NCBI GenBank assembly: GCA_017454565.1
Contig: JAFTCS010000221.1
Location: forward strand, 1-6,962
DNA length: 6,962 bases
Source of the DNA: Clostridia bacterium
GTDB lineage: Bacteria > Bacillota > Clostridia > Oscillospirales > Acutalibacteraceae
Reading direction: 5' to 3'
This document shows, piece after piece, positions 1-6,678 of the stretch. The notes beneath the pieces are model-generated. The model made no database searches. It was not told the origin of the DNA and saw nothing but the letters and a program-made list of their open reading frames with translations. The position numbers and the translations under genes were made by a program. The first letter of the stretch is position 1. Every line of letters begins with the position of its first letter.

Positions 1-933
1 TCAGAGCTTATCGACCCGAAATCCGGGCGCCCCCTGACAGACAGAACGGTGCTTATAGCGAATACCTCAAACCTGCCTGTTGCCGCACGTGAGGCGTCCA
101 TCTACACCGGGCTTACCCTTGCCGAATATTACCGCGACATGGGTTATCATGTGGCTATCATGGCAGACTCCACCTCGCGCTGGGCAGAGGCTCTCCGTGA
201 GATATCCGGCCGTCTTGAGGAAATGCCCGCAGAAGAAGGTTTCCCGGCATATCTCCCCTCCCGTCTTTCGGAATTCTACGAAAGAGCAGGCCGTGTGGAT
301 ACCCTTTGCGGCGCAGAAGGCTCCGTAACCATAATCGGGGCTGTATCTCCCCAGGGCTCCGACTTCTCGGAACCGGTAACACAGAATACCAAGCGCTTCA
401 CCCGCTGCTTCTGGGCTTTGGATAAATCCCTTGCTTATGCGCGCCACTATCCGGCTATAAACTGGATGAACAGCTACAGCGAATATTTCACCGATCTCGA
501 CCCATGGTTCCGCAAGAACCTCGGCGATGATTTTATAAAGTACAGGAACAAGATCACCTCTATCCTCCACGAGGAAAGCTCTCTTATGGAGATAGTGAAG
601 CTCATCGGCTCAGACGTGCTTCCCGACGACCAGAAATTAGTCATTGAGATCGCCAAAGCCATACGCGTCGGATTCCTTCAGCAGAACGCTTTCCACGCCG
701 ATGATACCTTTGTTCCTCTGGAAAAGCAGAAACTTATGATGAAGGCTATCCTTCACCTCTATTCACGCTCGCGCAAGATAATCGCGGCCGCCATACCGAT
801 ATCACGCATAACGGAGCTTGGCCTGTTTGAACGTCTTGCCAAAATGAAGTACGACATCCCCAACTCAAAGCCTGAGCTTTTCGACACCCTCATCTCAGAC
901 ATTGACTCCGCTCTGGCTTCACTTACTGCCTGA
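1..933 (+). CDS. ntpA: V-type ATP synthase subunit A (catalytic), 5'-truncated by window edge
   Basis: This is the nucleotide-hydrolysing subunit of the cytoplasmic A3B3 head of a bacterial V/A-type rotary ATPase, which couples ATP to H+ or Na+ transport across the membrane. The frame is open from base 1, so the 310 residues seen are the C-terminal half of a protein usually near 590 residues. The P-loop half lies outside the window. A GTG at 49 is internal, because the family sequence ELIDPKSGRPLTDRTV runs through it. Visible family blocks are the segment ADSTSRWAEALREISGRLEE (residues 55-74 of the visible part), FPAYLPSRL, GSDFSEPVTQNT, and HYPAINWMNSYSEYF. The remainder is the helical C-terminal domain. 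It is followed after 58 nt by the B subunit, in the usual A-B-D order. The family call is secure. The transported ion cannot be told from this subunit. Confidence 0.97.
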   Translation, partial: SELIDPKSGRPLTDRTVLIANTSNLPVAAREASIYTGLTLAEYYRDMGYHVAIMADSTSRWAEALREISGRLEEMPAEEGFPAYLPSRLSEFYERAGRVDTLCGAEGSVTIIGAVSPQGSDFSEPVTQNTKRFTRCFWALDKSLAYARHYPAINWMNSYSEYFTDLDPWFRKNLGDDFIKYRNKITSILHEESSLMEIVKLIGSDVLPDDQKLVIEIAKAIRVGFLQQNAFHADDTFVPLEKQKLMMKAILHLYSRSRKIIAAAIPISRITELGLFERLAKMKYDIPNSKPELFDTLISDIDSALASLTA

Positions 934-978
934 TACAAGGGCGCAAAAGAAGAACAGCGGTTAATTATGATACGTATT

Positions 979-985
979 GGAAGTG
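979..985 (+). promoter_or_regulatory. Ribosome binding site deciding the ntpB start
   Basis: GGAAG (979-983) lies 8 nt before the ATG at 992. An in-frame TTG at 977 overlaps this site and has no good purine-rich site of its own at proper spacing, so 992 is the better start. It also puts the first methionine where subunit B proteins normally begin (MILDYVGV, compare MxKEYxxV). Confidence 0.75.
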
Positions 986-991
986 AATTGT

Positions 992-2437
992 ATGATTCTT
1001 GATTATGTCGGTGTAAAGGAGATAAACGGCTCCCTTATCGTGCTGGATGGGGTCGAGGATGCGTCCTTTGAGGAAATGGTGGATATCCGTCTGGAAAACG
1101 GCACCTTCCGTCACGGAAGGATAGTTCAGATAGACGGCAAAAGAATAGTCGTACAGGTATTTGAGGGCACCAAGTCCATTTCCCTGGACAACACCCGCAC
1201 CCGTCTTATGGCAAGACCTATGGAGCTTGCTCTTTCGCCCGAGATCATGGGGCGCGTGTTCAGCGGCGCCGGCCGGCCTATTGACGGTCTGGGCGAGATC
1301 TATCCCTTAAAAAGAGCAAACGTAAACGGCACACCTATGAATCCGGTCTCCCGAGTTTACCCGAGAAACTATATCAACACAGGTATTTCAACCATTGATA
1401 CGCTTATGACCCTTATCCGCGGTCAGAAGCTGCCTATCTTCTCCGGCTCCGGCATGAAGCACAACGAGCTTGCCGTCCAGATAGTAAGACAGGCAAAGAT
1501 CGCCGATACAGACGGCGATAACAGATTCGGCATCGTGTTTGCAGCCATGGGCGTTAAAAACGACGTTGCCGACTACTTCCGCAGAAGCTTTGATGAAAGC
1601 GGCGTTCTTTCACGAGTGGTAATGTTCCTCAATCTGGCAAATGATCCTATAATTGAGAGGATACTCACTCCGCGCTGCGCTCTGACAGCCGCGGAATATC
1701 TCGCATTCGAGTGCAACATGCACGTTCTTGTCATCATGACAGACATGACCTCCTACGCCGAAGCCCTGCGTGAGTTCTCCTCCTCAAAGGGCGAGATCCC
1801 CGGCAGAAAGGGATTTCCGGGTTATCTGTACTCCGACCTGGCTGCACTCTATGAGCGCGCAGGCATGATAAAGGGAAGCAGCGGTTCTGTTACCCAGATA
1901 CCCATACTCACCATGCCGAATGATGACATCACTCACCCTGTGCCTGACCTGACAGGCTACATTACCGAGGGTCAGATCGTGCTTGACAGGCAGCTTGAGG
2001 GCGGCGGACTTTACCCGCCTGTATCGGTACTGCCCTCACTTTCACGTCTGATGAAGGACGGTATAGGCGAAGGCTACACCCGCGCAGATCACCAGCCCCT
2101 TGCAAACCAGCTCTTTGCGTCTTACGCAAGGGTACAGGACGCAAGATCTCTGGCTTCGGTGATCGGTGAAGAAGAGCTGTCTCCGGTAGATAAAAAGTAC
2201 ATGGAGTTCGGCAAACTGTTTGAGCAGTATTTTGTAAATCAGGGCTTCCACGAAAACAGGACTATCGAGCAGAGCCTTGATCTTGGCTGGAAGCTGCTTT
2301 CTACTCTGCCGAGGTCTGAGCTTGACCGTGTAGACGACGCCCTGCTTGACAAATATTACATTGAGGACAAGGATAACCTGAGCTTCCACACCTTCGCTTC
2401 AGAGCATGGTGACGGCAGCGATGATGATGACGCTTGA
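992..2437 (+). CDS. ntpB: V-type ATP synthase subunit B (non-catalytic)
   Basis: This is the regulatory, non-catalytic partner of subunit A in the A3B3 head of the V/A-ATPase. It is 481 residues from the ATG at 992. The N-terminal beta-barrel is about residues 1-75 (MILDYVGVKEINGSLIVLDG). The nucleotide-binding core follows, with GRVFSGAGRPIDG (87-99) and GQKLPIFSGSG (144-154), where B subunits lack the lysine of a true P-loop. Next come DMTSYAEALREFSSSKGEIP (251-270), GYITEGQIVLDR (322-333) and PSLSRLMKDGIGEG (348-361), which contains the arginine that reaches the catalytic site of subunit A. The C-terminal helical domain follows. Two details are unusual: the loop reads SGSGMKHNEL where SGSGLPHNEL is the common form, and the protein ends in an acidic tail (DGSDDDDA), making it about 20 residues longer than Enterococcus NtpB. 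Tandem stops (TGATGA) and a 19-nt gap separate it from subunit D. Confidence 0.97.
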   Translation: MILDYVGVKEINGSLIVLDGVEDASFEEMVDIRLENGTFRHGRIVQIDGKRIVVQVFEGTKSISLDNTRTRLMARPMELALSPEIMGRVFSGAGRPIDGLGEIYPLKRANVNGTPMNPVSRVYPRNYINTGISTIDTLMTLIRGQKLPIFSGSGMKHNELAVQIVRQAKIADTDGDNRFGIVFAAMGVKNDVADYFRRSFDESGVLSRVVMFLNLANDPIIERILTPRCALTAAEYLAFECNMHVLVIMTDMTSYAEALREFSSSKGEIPGRKGFPGYLYSDLAALYERAGMIKGSSGSVTQIPILTMPNDDITHPVPDLTGYITEGQIVLDRQLEGGGLYPPVSVLPSLSRLMKDGIGEGYTRADHQPLANQLFASYARVQDARSLASVIGEEELSPVDKKYMEFGKLFEQYFVNQGFHENRTIEQSLDLGWKLLSTLPRSELDRVDDALLDKYYIEDKDNLSFHTFASEHGDGSDDDDA

Positions 2438-2456
2438 TGACAAGGAGTGAGAAACA

Positions 2457-3086
2457 ATGGCTGTTCAGGCAGTACCTACCAAAGGAAACCTGATGACCTC
2501 AAAAAAGTCACTGTCACTGGCCAGAACGGGCTATGAGCTTCTTGACAAGAAACGAAACATTCTCGTCAGGGAAATGATGACGCTTATCGACAAAGCTGCC
2601 GAGATACAGGAAAAAATAGACGTCACCTACAGCAAGGCTTATCTTGCGCTGCAAAGGGCAAACATAACCATGGGTTATATTGACGCTATCGCGCGTTCCG
2701 TTCCGGAGGACGATTCCCTGCAGCTCAGCTACCGTAGCGTCATGGGCGTTGAGATACCCATTGTGACCATTGACGAAAGTCCGAAAGAAAACTCGCTGTA
2801 TTATGGTCTTGGGGTCACAAACTCAGCCTTTGACGAAGCATACGTTTGCTTTCGTGAGGTAAAGCGCCTCACCGCACACCTTGCGGAGATCGAAAACAGC
2901 GTTTACCGGCTTGCAGACGCCATCAAAAAGACCCAGAAGCGCGCAAACGCTCTTAAAAATATTATGATCCCCAAATTTGAAGAGACAGTGAAGTTCATCT
3001 CTGACGCACTCGAAGAAAAGGAGCGCGAGGAGTTCTCACGGCTCAAGGTCATCAAGGCTCAGAAGCAGAAAAAAGAAAACGAATAA
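2457..3086 (+). CDS. ntpD: V-type ATP synthase subunit D (central stalk)
   Basis: Subunit D is the rotor shaft of the V/A-ATPase. It sits in the A3B3 cavity and passes rotation to the membrane ring. The 209 residues match the usual family length. The N-terminal helix has the signature VPTKGNLMTSKKSLSLARTG (residues 6-25), followed by YELLDKKRNILVREMM. The C-terminal helix carries the second signature KKTQKRANALKNIMIPKFEE (157-176), and the protein ends in a highly charged, helix-prone tail rich in E and K. The two long helices pair as a coiled coil, and the middle region (about 85-125) is the short beta/hairpin head. The start is supported by AAGGAG at 2442-2447, 9 nt before the ATG. It is the last gene of the operon, as an intrinsic terminator follows within a few bases of its stop codon. 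Confidence 0.96.
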   Translation: MAVQAVPTKGNLMTSKKSLSLARTGYELLDKKRNILVREMMTLIDKAAEIQEKIDVTYSKAYLALQRANITMGYIDAIARSVPEDDSLQLSYRSVMGVEIPIVTIDESPKENSLYYGLGVTNSAFDEAYVCFREVKRLTAHLAEIENSVYRLADAIKKTQKRANALKNIMIPKFEETVKFISDALEEKEREEFSRLKVIKAQKQKKENE

Positions 3087-3089
3087 AGC

Positions 3090-3130
3090 AAAGGCGCATC
3101 AGTTCCCACCGGTCTGACGCGCCTTTATTT
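3090..3130 (+). terminator. Intrinsic terminator of the V-ATPase operon, probably bidirectional
   Basis: AAAGGCGC (3090-3097) pairs with GCGCCTTT (3119-3126). The stem continues after one A.C mismatch with TCAG (3099-3102) and CTGA (3114-3117), leaving an 11-nt loop. The tail is ATTTATTTAT on the plus strand. On the minus strand the same stem is followed by GCTTTATTC, so it may also stop transcripts arriving from the convergent deacetylase gene. It begins 3 nt after the ntpD stop codon. Confidence 0.88.
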
Positions 3131-3250
3131 ATGTCAGGGCTTTGTCCCGAACCCCGCCAAGAGGCCGCGCGGGTCTCGCCTGTCGGCTCGGTCCGCTTTA
3201 AATTTTTGATAATCACTTTCTTTTGCACCGCTATCCCGGGTCAGATTCCG
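3131..3250. other. GC-rich non-coding spacer between convergent genes
   Basis: About 120 bp with no convincing gene. The first two thirds are very GC-rich, with CCGCGCGG at 3165-3172 and an imperfect hairpin in which GCGG (3169-3172) pairs with CCGC (3193-3196) and GCC (3178-3180) with GGC (3185-3187) around a TGTC loop. It then turns abruptly AT-rich (TTTAAATTTTTGATAATC). It looks like a decayed intergenic repeat rather than unique regulatory DNA. This is an impression, as no copy elsewhere can be tested here. Confidence 0.35.
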
Positions 3251-4060
3251 CTAAACTCCTGCAAGCTCACTCATATCTCCGAAGGTGTAGCCCATGTCCT
3301 CCCATTTTGTGAGCAGCTCGTCAAGTATCTCACTGTTGGTCTTTGACGTGCTGTGCAGAAGTACCACAGCGCCGTTGTGTATCCTCGGAATAAGCTTGTC
3401 GAAGGCCTCTTCCCTGGTGGGCTGGTCATCATTGTACCAGTCAACGTATGCAAGGCTCCAGAATACCGTGTGGTATCCCATGCTCTTCGCCATTTTCAGA
3501 TTCTCAACACTGAATTTCCCCTGCGGCGGACGGTAAAGCTTTTTCATCTCCTGACCGGTCGCTTCCTTATAGAGCTCCTCCAGACCCGTCAGCTCGTTTT
3601 TGAAGCTCTCCTTATCGGAGATCGCCGCCATATCCGGGTGAGTCATGGTATGGTTGCCAACGGTATGACCCTCATTTACCATTCTCTTTACAAGTTCGGG
3701 AGACGACTTAATGTAATTGCCCACAAGGAAGAATGTAGCTTTTACATTGTGCTTTTTAAGCGTATCAAGTATCTGCGCGGTATAACCGTTCTCGTAGCCG
3801 GCGTCAAAGGTCAGATATATCTTCTTCTGCTTTGTGTCTCCGAGATAAAGTGCATTGTACTTTTGCAGCTCAGCTTCCGATGCGTTTCCGGTTGGAATAC
3901 CGCTGCCGGTGTTAAAGCTGAGACCCCAGTTATTGTCGGCTGCCGCTGTTTCGACAGAATTGCCGGAAGTGAGTCCTGCACCGATAAGCATTATCAGCAC
4001 CAGCACAGGAATACAGGCCAGCGCCCTGATGACCGTGTTCTTCTTCAGAATAAAATACAA
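3251..4060 (-). CDS. pdaA: PdaA-like polysaccharide deacetylase (peptidoglycan de-N-acetylase, NodB domain)
   Basis: Likely removes the N-acetyl group from muramic acid residues of peptidoglycan, the step that allows muramic delta-lactam formation in spore cortex in Bacillus. A short basic N-terminus and one hydrophobic segment (about residues 9-30) make it a signal-anchored or secreted protein. The mature part matches Bacillus PdaA nearly throughout: WGLSF, YLGDTKQKKIYLTFDAGYEN (74-93), GNHTMTH (135-141), RPPQG (177-181), FWSLAYVDW (200-208) and LLHST (235-239). Expected catalytic and metal residues are D86, H137, H141, D207 and H236. The second position of motif 1 is Ala (FDAG), where classical NodB enzymes have Asp and Bacillus PdaA has Asn. 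I chose the TTG at 4060 because AAGGAG (4074-4069) lies 8 nt before it. A GTG at 4066 gives two more residues but only a 2-nt spacing. Downstream of the YbjN-like gene on the same strand (75-nt gap). Spore role is inference. Confidence 0.92.
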   Translation of the reverse strand: MYFILKKNTVIRALACIPVLVLIMLIGAGLTSGNSVETAAADNNWGLSFNTGSGIPTGNASEAELQKYNALYLGDTKQKKIYLTFDAGYENGYTAQILDTLKKHNVKATFFLVGNYIKSSPELVKRMVNEGHTVGNHTMTHPDMAAISDKESFKNELTGLEELYKEATGQEMKKLYRPPQGKFSVENLKMAKSMGYHTVFWSLAYVDWYNDDQPTREEAFDKLIPRIHNGAVVLLHSTSKTNSEILDELLTKWEDMGYTFGDMSELAGV

Positions 4061-4068
4061 AACCACCG

Positions 4069-4074
4069 CTCCTT
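4069..4074 (-). promoter_or_regulatory. Ribosome binding site of the deacetylase gene
   Basis: AAGGAG read on the minus strand. It is 8 nt from the TTG at 4060 and only 2 nt from the GTG at 4066. This favours a rare TTG start for this gene. Confidence 0.65.
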
Positions 4075-4135
4075 TTCCCGTTCAGCTTTTCATGCTAAAT
4101 AGTATGCGGCCAATTGTACTTTATGACTGTGAAGC

Positions 4136-4582
4136 TCACCTGAAAAGTCCCCTCCTGCGCAGGAGCTTTTTAAGTCTTGGGCGGTATTCCTCCATAAGTG
4201 ACGCGGCGCTTGAAAGCATGTATTCAAACAGAAATTCCGACTGACCGCGGTTGTAGTAGCTCTGTGTCAGGCGGTAATATACCAATCCGCCGTTCACATC
4301 AAAGCAGAAGGCGCCCTCCGATATCCTGTCGTTTATCATGCACACCGCAAGAGCCGTGTCTGTGGCAATGTCGGCAGCAACACCGTGAGCGATCGGCGCA
4401 AACAGTGTCACGAGCATTTTTGAGGCGTCTATGGTAAAGGTCATAGGTATATCCTCACTGCCGGCACTTACCACACAGGTAACTGAGTTGTCGCTCTTTA
4501 CCTCATAGAATATATCGTTGCGGTCAAGTGCCGAACAAAGCACCGAATATGAGCGTGATTTTGTTGAAGCTGTGATCTGCAT
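4136..4582 (-). CDS. Small YbjN-like protein of unknown function
   Basis: A 148-residue protein with no signal peptide or membrane segment. The pattern resembles the YbjN / type III secretion chaperone-like fold: an N-terminal helix (SYSVLCSALDRND, 11-23), a beta-meander (IFYEVKSDNSVTCVV, then PMTFTIDASKMLVTLFAPI, 46-64), a helix (ADIATDTALAVCMINDRI, 70-87), a strand pair (GAFCFDVNGGLVYYRL, 90-105), and a final helix (SEFLFEYMLSSAASLMEEYR, 115-134) running into a basic end (RPRLKKLLRRRGLFR). The resemblance is by eye, so the fold is moderately likely and the function unknown. The ATG at 4582 has AAAGGAG 10 nt upstream. An upstream in-frame methionine at 4690 would add 36 residues with no family-like content, and was not used. 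It probably shares a transcript with the downstream deacetylase gene. Confidence 0.8.
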   Translation of the reverse strand: MQITASTKSRSYSVLCSALDRNDIFYEVKSDNSVTCVVSAGSEDIPMTFTIDASKMLVTLFAPIAHGVAADIATDTALAVCMINDRISEGAFCFDVNGGLVYYRLTQSYYNRGQSEFLFEYMLSSAASLMEEYRPRLKKLLRRRGLFR

Positions 4583-4592
4583 TCTTATTTTT

Positions 4593-4599
4593 CTCCTTT
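4593..4599 (-). promoter_or_regulatory. Ribosome binding site of the YbjN-like gene
   Basis: AAAGGAG on the minus strand, 10 nt before the ATG at 4582. It decides against the longer reading frame that starts at 4690. Confidence 0.75.
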
Positions 4600-4631
4600 C
4601 ATCATAATTTATTAGCGTTCCGCTTTTTGTT

Positions 4632-4637
4632 ATTATA
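4632..4637 (-). promoter_or_regulatory. Possible -10 box for the minus-strand gene pair
   Basis: A perfect TATAAT on the minus strand, inside an AT-rich run, about 50 nt upstream of the YbjN-like start codon. The -35 region at 17-18 bp is poor (TTATGC or TTTATG), so this is tentative. Confidence 0.35.
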
Positions 4638-4691
4638 TATATCACATAACCGGTGCATAAATGAGCGAAAAATGCGCATAACGCCGGCATC

Positions 4692-4745
4692 AGAAAAACG
4701 GGGAAGAATACGACAAAATTTTATCTTTTCCCCCTTTATTTTTCT
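4692..4745. repeat. Long interrupted inverted repeat in the divergent intergenic region
   Basis: The outer arms AGAAAAA (4692-4698) and TTTTTCT (4739-4745) pair over 7 bp. The inner arms GGGGAA (4700-4705) and TTCCCC (4728-4733) pair over 6 bp, with a further GA/TC pair after a 2-nt bulge. The 16-nt loop contains the palindrome AAAATTTT (4715-4722). It is terminator-like in both directions (T-rich 3' side on each strand), and lies between the divergent promoters rather than after a gene. Confidence 0.55.
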
Positions 4746-4778
4746 AAATAATACTATAAGGGTTTTTCTGTAGAAAAC

Positions 4779-4807
4779 TTGATTATTTGCGGAGTAAATG
4801 TTACAAT
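4779..4807 (+). promoter_or_regulatory. Sigma-A-like promoter P1 for the glycosyltransferase gene
   Basis: TTGATT (4779-4784), a 17-bp spacer, then TACAAT (4802-4807). Both hexamers are near consensus and spacing is ideal. A transcript would start near 4814, giving a leader of about 47 nt. Confidence 0.65.
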
Positions 4808-4829
4808 AAGTTGTCAGAGTTAATATAAT
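4801..4829 (+). promoter_or_regulatory. Second, overlapping promoter P2 for the glycosyltransferase gene
   Basis: TTACAA (4801-4806), a 17-bp spacer, then a perfect TATAAT (4824-4829). Its -35 hexamer occupies almost the same bases as the -10 box of P1, so polymerase could not occupy both at once. The -35 is weak (3 of 6 matches), but the -10 is exact. Confidence 0.5.
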
Positions 4830-4847
4830 TAAAGCAGTATATTATTT

Positions 4848-4852
4848 AGGAG
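4848..4852 (+). promoter_or_regulatory. Ribosome binding site of the glycosyltransferase gene
   Basis: AGGAG, 8 nt before the ATG at 4861. An in-frame GTG at 4852 begins on its last base and so cannot be the start served by it. Confidence 0.8.
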
Positions 4853-4860
4853 TGTATAAT

Positions 4861-6678
4861 ATGAAACTTCAAAGCCTGCTTTTTCCGCAGACGGGTATTT
4901 GCACAGAAGAGAAAATGTATTTCCGCAGACAGGGAACCATCGACTTTACATGGGACAAGGACTATACGACCATGTTCCGCAATTCGATGATAGCTTTCGA
5001 TACTTACTTCAACGGGTGCTCTGCCGAAAAGTGGTTCAAATACACAAAGGTCAAAAAGATCAGCATCACTCTCCACGTTAAAGGAATGTTCAGAATAACA
5101 CTGATGCGCAAGGAAAAGATGCTTGACGGCATCACCACGAAGTTTCTGCACGAGGAGACCTTCGGAAACGAAGGTGTCGAAGGCGTTTATTCTTTCCCCT
5201 TTGAGAGCGAATCCAACAGCGGAATGTTCTGCTTTCAGCTGTTGTGCCTGAGTGAAGTAGGAACTTTATTTGACGGCCGGTATGACGGTGAGGTTGCACC
5301 TGAGGATATAAGAAAGGTCAAGATAGCTCTGGATATCTGCACCTTCAAACGTGAGGTCTTTGTTACAAAGAATGTCAGAGAGCTTTATGACTGCTTCCTC
5401 AGCAAGCCTGATTCCGGAATGAGTGACAATTTAGAGATATTCATTTCCGATAACGCCAAGACACTGAATCAGGATGACATTCTTCTCTGCGACAAGATAC
5501 ATATTTTCCTCAACAAGAACACAGGCGGCGCCGGCGGCTTTACACGAGGCATGATCGAAATAATGAAGTGCCGCGAGGAGCACAATATCACACATGTTCT
5601 TGTAATGGACGACGACGTTATAATAAATCCCGACTCTATATATCGTACCTTTGTCATTCTTTCACTGCTCAAGGATGAATACAAGGACGCATTCGTGGGC
5701 GGCGCCATGCTCAGACTTGACAAGCAGTTCATACAGACCGAAAACGGCGCGCGCTGGAACAAGGGATATCTTATCTCCCATAAATCAGGACTCAACCTTA
5801 ACGATGTTGATGCCTGCCTCTACAACGAATTCGAGGAAAAAACCGAGTTCAACGCATGGTGGTACTGCGCTTTCCCGTCTCATATCATCAGCGAAAGCAA
5901 TCTGCCGCTGCCTATTTTCATCAGAGGAGACGATGTTGAGTACGGCCTGAGAAATCTCAAGAATCTCATCCTTATGAACGGAATATGCGTATGGCACGAG
6001 CCTTTCGAGAACAAATACTCCTCATCAATGTACTACTACATTTTCAGAAACAGACTGATAGACAACTCTATACACAACCTTAAATATAAAAGAAAAATGT
6101 TCATAAAAGACCTCAAAGAGCAGGTAAAGCGCGAGATCGTATACTACCGCTACAAGAACGCCGAGCTGCTCATGGACGGTGTAAACGACTTCTACAACGG
6201 CATAGACTGGCTGATGGCTCAGGACGGCGAGGGTCTGCACAAAAGCGTAATGGGCAGGGGCTATAAGCTTCAGGATATAAACGAGCTTTCGGTACCGTTC
6301 AGCTACCCTGCATACGAGCAGGCATGCAGGATGCCCGAACCAAAAAGGAGAACAAGAGCCTGGAGAAAATTCACCGCCAACGGTATAATGCTGCCCTGCA
6401 AAAAGATAGCTGCCAACGAAATGCCTGTGGTTGCGCCTACCTTTACCGCAAGACCGGTAAACTTCTACCGTGTGCACAGGGCGCTTAATTATGACTATTG
6501 CAGCAGGAAGGCCTTTGTTACCGAAAAGAGCATCAAAGAGACCCTGCGTCTGCTTTACAAGCTGTGGAAGATCGACCTGAAATCAAGGTGGAAATACCGC
6601 AAGACTGTCAGGTCATATTACAACCGCCAGAACGAGCTTATGGACATCAAGTTCTGGAACAAATATCTAGGTATCTGA
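4861..6678 (+). CDS. GlfT2-like galactofuranosyltransferase (GT2 family, GT-A fold)
   Basis: A 605-residue glycosyltransferase resembling mycobacterial GlfT2 (637 aa), which polymerises galactofuranose from UDP-Galf. Residues 1-165 fit the N-terminal beta-sandwich domain. The GT-A core has NKNTGGAGGFTRG (218-230, compare GlfT2 NLGGSGGFARG), VLVMDDDVIINPDSI (246-260, D250 and D252 as likely metal ligands), AWWYCAFP (332-339, the acceptor-site Trp pair), FIRGDDVEYGLR (353-364, D358 as likely base) and WHEPF (378-382, H379 as third metal ligand). After the core come a helical region and a basic C-terminus (about 535-605) resembling the GlfT2 end. No signal peptide or membrane span is seen, so it should act at the inner membrane face. 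It is flanked by opposite-strand and non-coding DNA, so it seems monocistronic. UDP-Galf as donor and the identity of the acceptor are inferred from family likeness. Confidence 0.9.
   Translation: MKLQSLLFPQTGICTEEKMYFRRQGTIDFTWDKDYTTMFRNSMIAFDTYFNGCSAEKWFKYTKVKKISITLHVKGMFRITLMRKEKMLDGITTKFLHEETFGNEGVEGVYSFPFESESNSGMFCFQLLCLSEVGTLFDGRYDGEVAPEDIRKVKIALDICTFKREVFVTKNVRELYDCFLSKPDSGMSDNLEIFISDNAKTLNQDDILLCDKIHIFLNKNTGGAGGFTRGMIEIMKCREEHNITHVLVMDDDVIINPDSIYRTFVILSLLKDEYKDAFVGGAMLRLDKQFIQTENGARWNKGYLISHKSGLNLNDVDACLYNEFEEKTEFNAWWYCAFPSHIISESNLPLPIFIRGDDVEYGLRNLKNLILMNGICVWHEPFENKYSSSMYYYIFRNRLIDNSIHNLKYKRKMFIKDLKEQVKREIVYYRYKNAELLMDGVNDFYNGIDWLMAQDGEGLHKSVMGRGYKLQDINELSVPFSYPAYEQACRMPEPKRRTRAWRKFTANGIMLPCKKIAANEMPVVAPTFTARPVNFYRVHRALNYDYCSRKAFVTEKSIKETLRLLYKLWKIDLKSRWKYRKTVRSYYNRQNELMDIKFWNKYLGI

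Noticed and set aside
67..570. A 167-codon open frame on the minus strand
   Set aside because: It is antisense to conserved subunit A sequence, with cysteine-rich, low-complexity-like translation and no family resemblance.
2042..2389. A 115-codon open frame on the minus strand
   Set aside because: It is antisense to the C-terminal domain of subunit B, a shadow of the coding frame.
3131..3346. A 71-codon open frame on the plus strand after the terminator
   Set aside because: It starts at the terminator tail, lacks a ribosome site, overlaps the 3' end of the deacetylase gene and resembles nothing.
3353..4102. A 249-codon open frame on the plus strand
   Set aside because: It lies almost entirely antisense to the deacetylase gene, whose protein matches PdaA along its whole length. 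Its own translation has no recognisable domain and no good ribosome site.
4583..4690. A 36-residue N-terminal extension of the YbjN-like protein
   Set aside because: A good ribosome site precedes the internal ATG at 4582. The extension reads through a likely promoter -10 box and has no start signal.
4811..4829. TTGTCA followed by TATAAT as a promoter
   Set aside because: The spacer is only 7 bp. The TATAAT is better matched to TTACAA at 4801.
6025..6477. A 150-codon open frame on the minus strand rich in hydrophobic residues
   Set aside because: It is antisense to the glycosyltransferase. The Val/Tyr-rich translation is a by-product of Tyr, Asn and Lys codons on the other strand.
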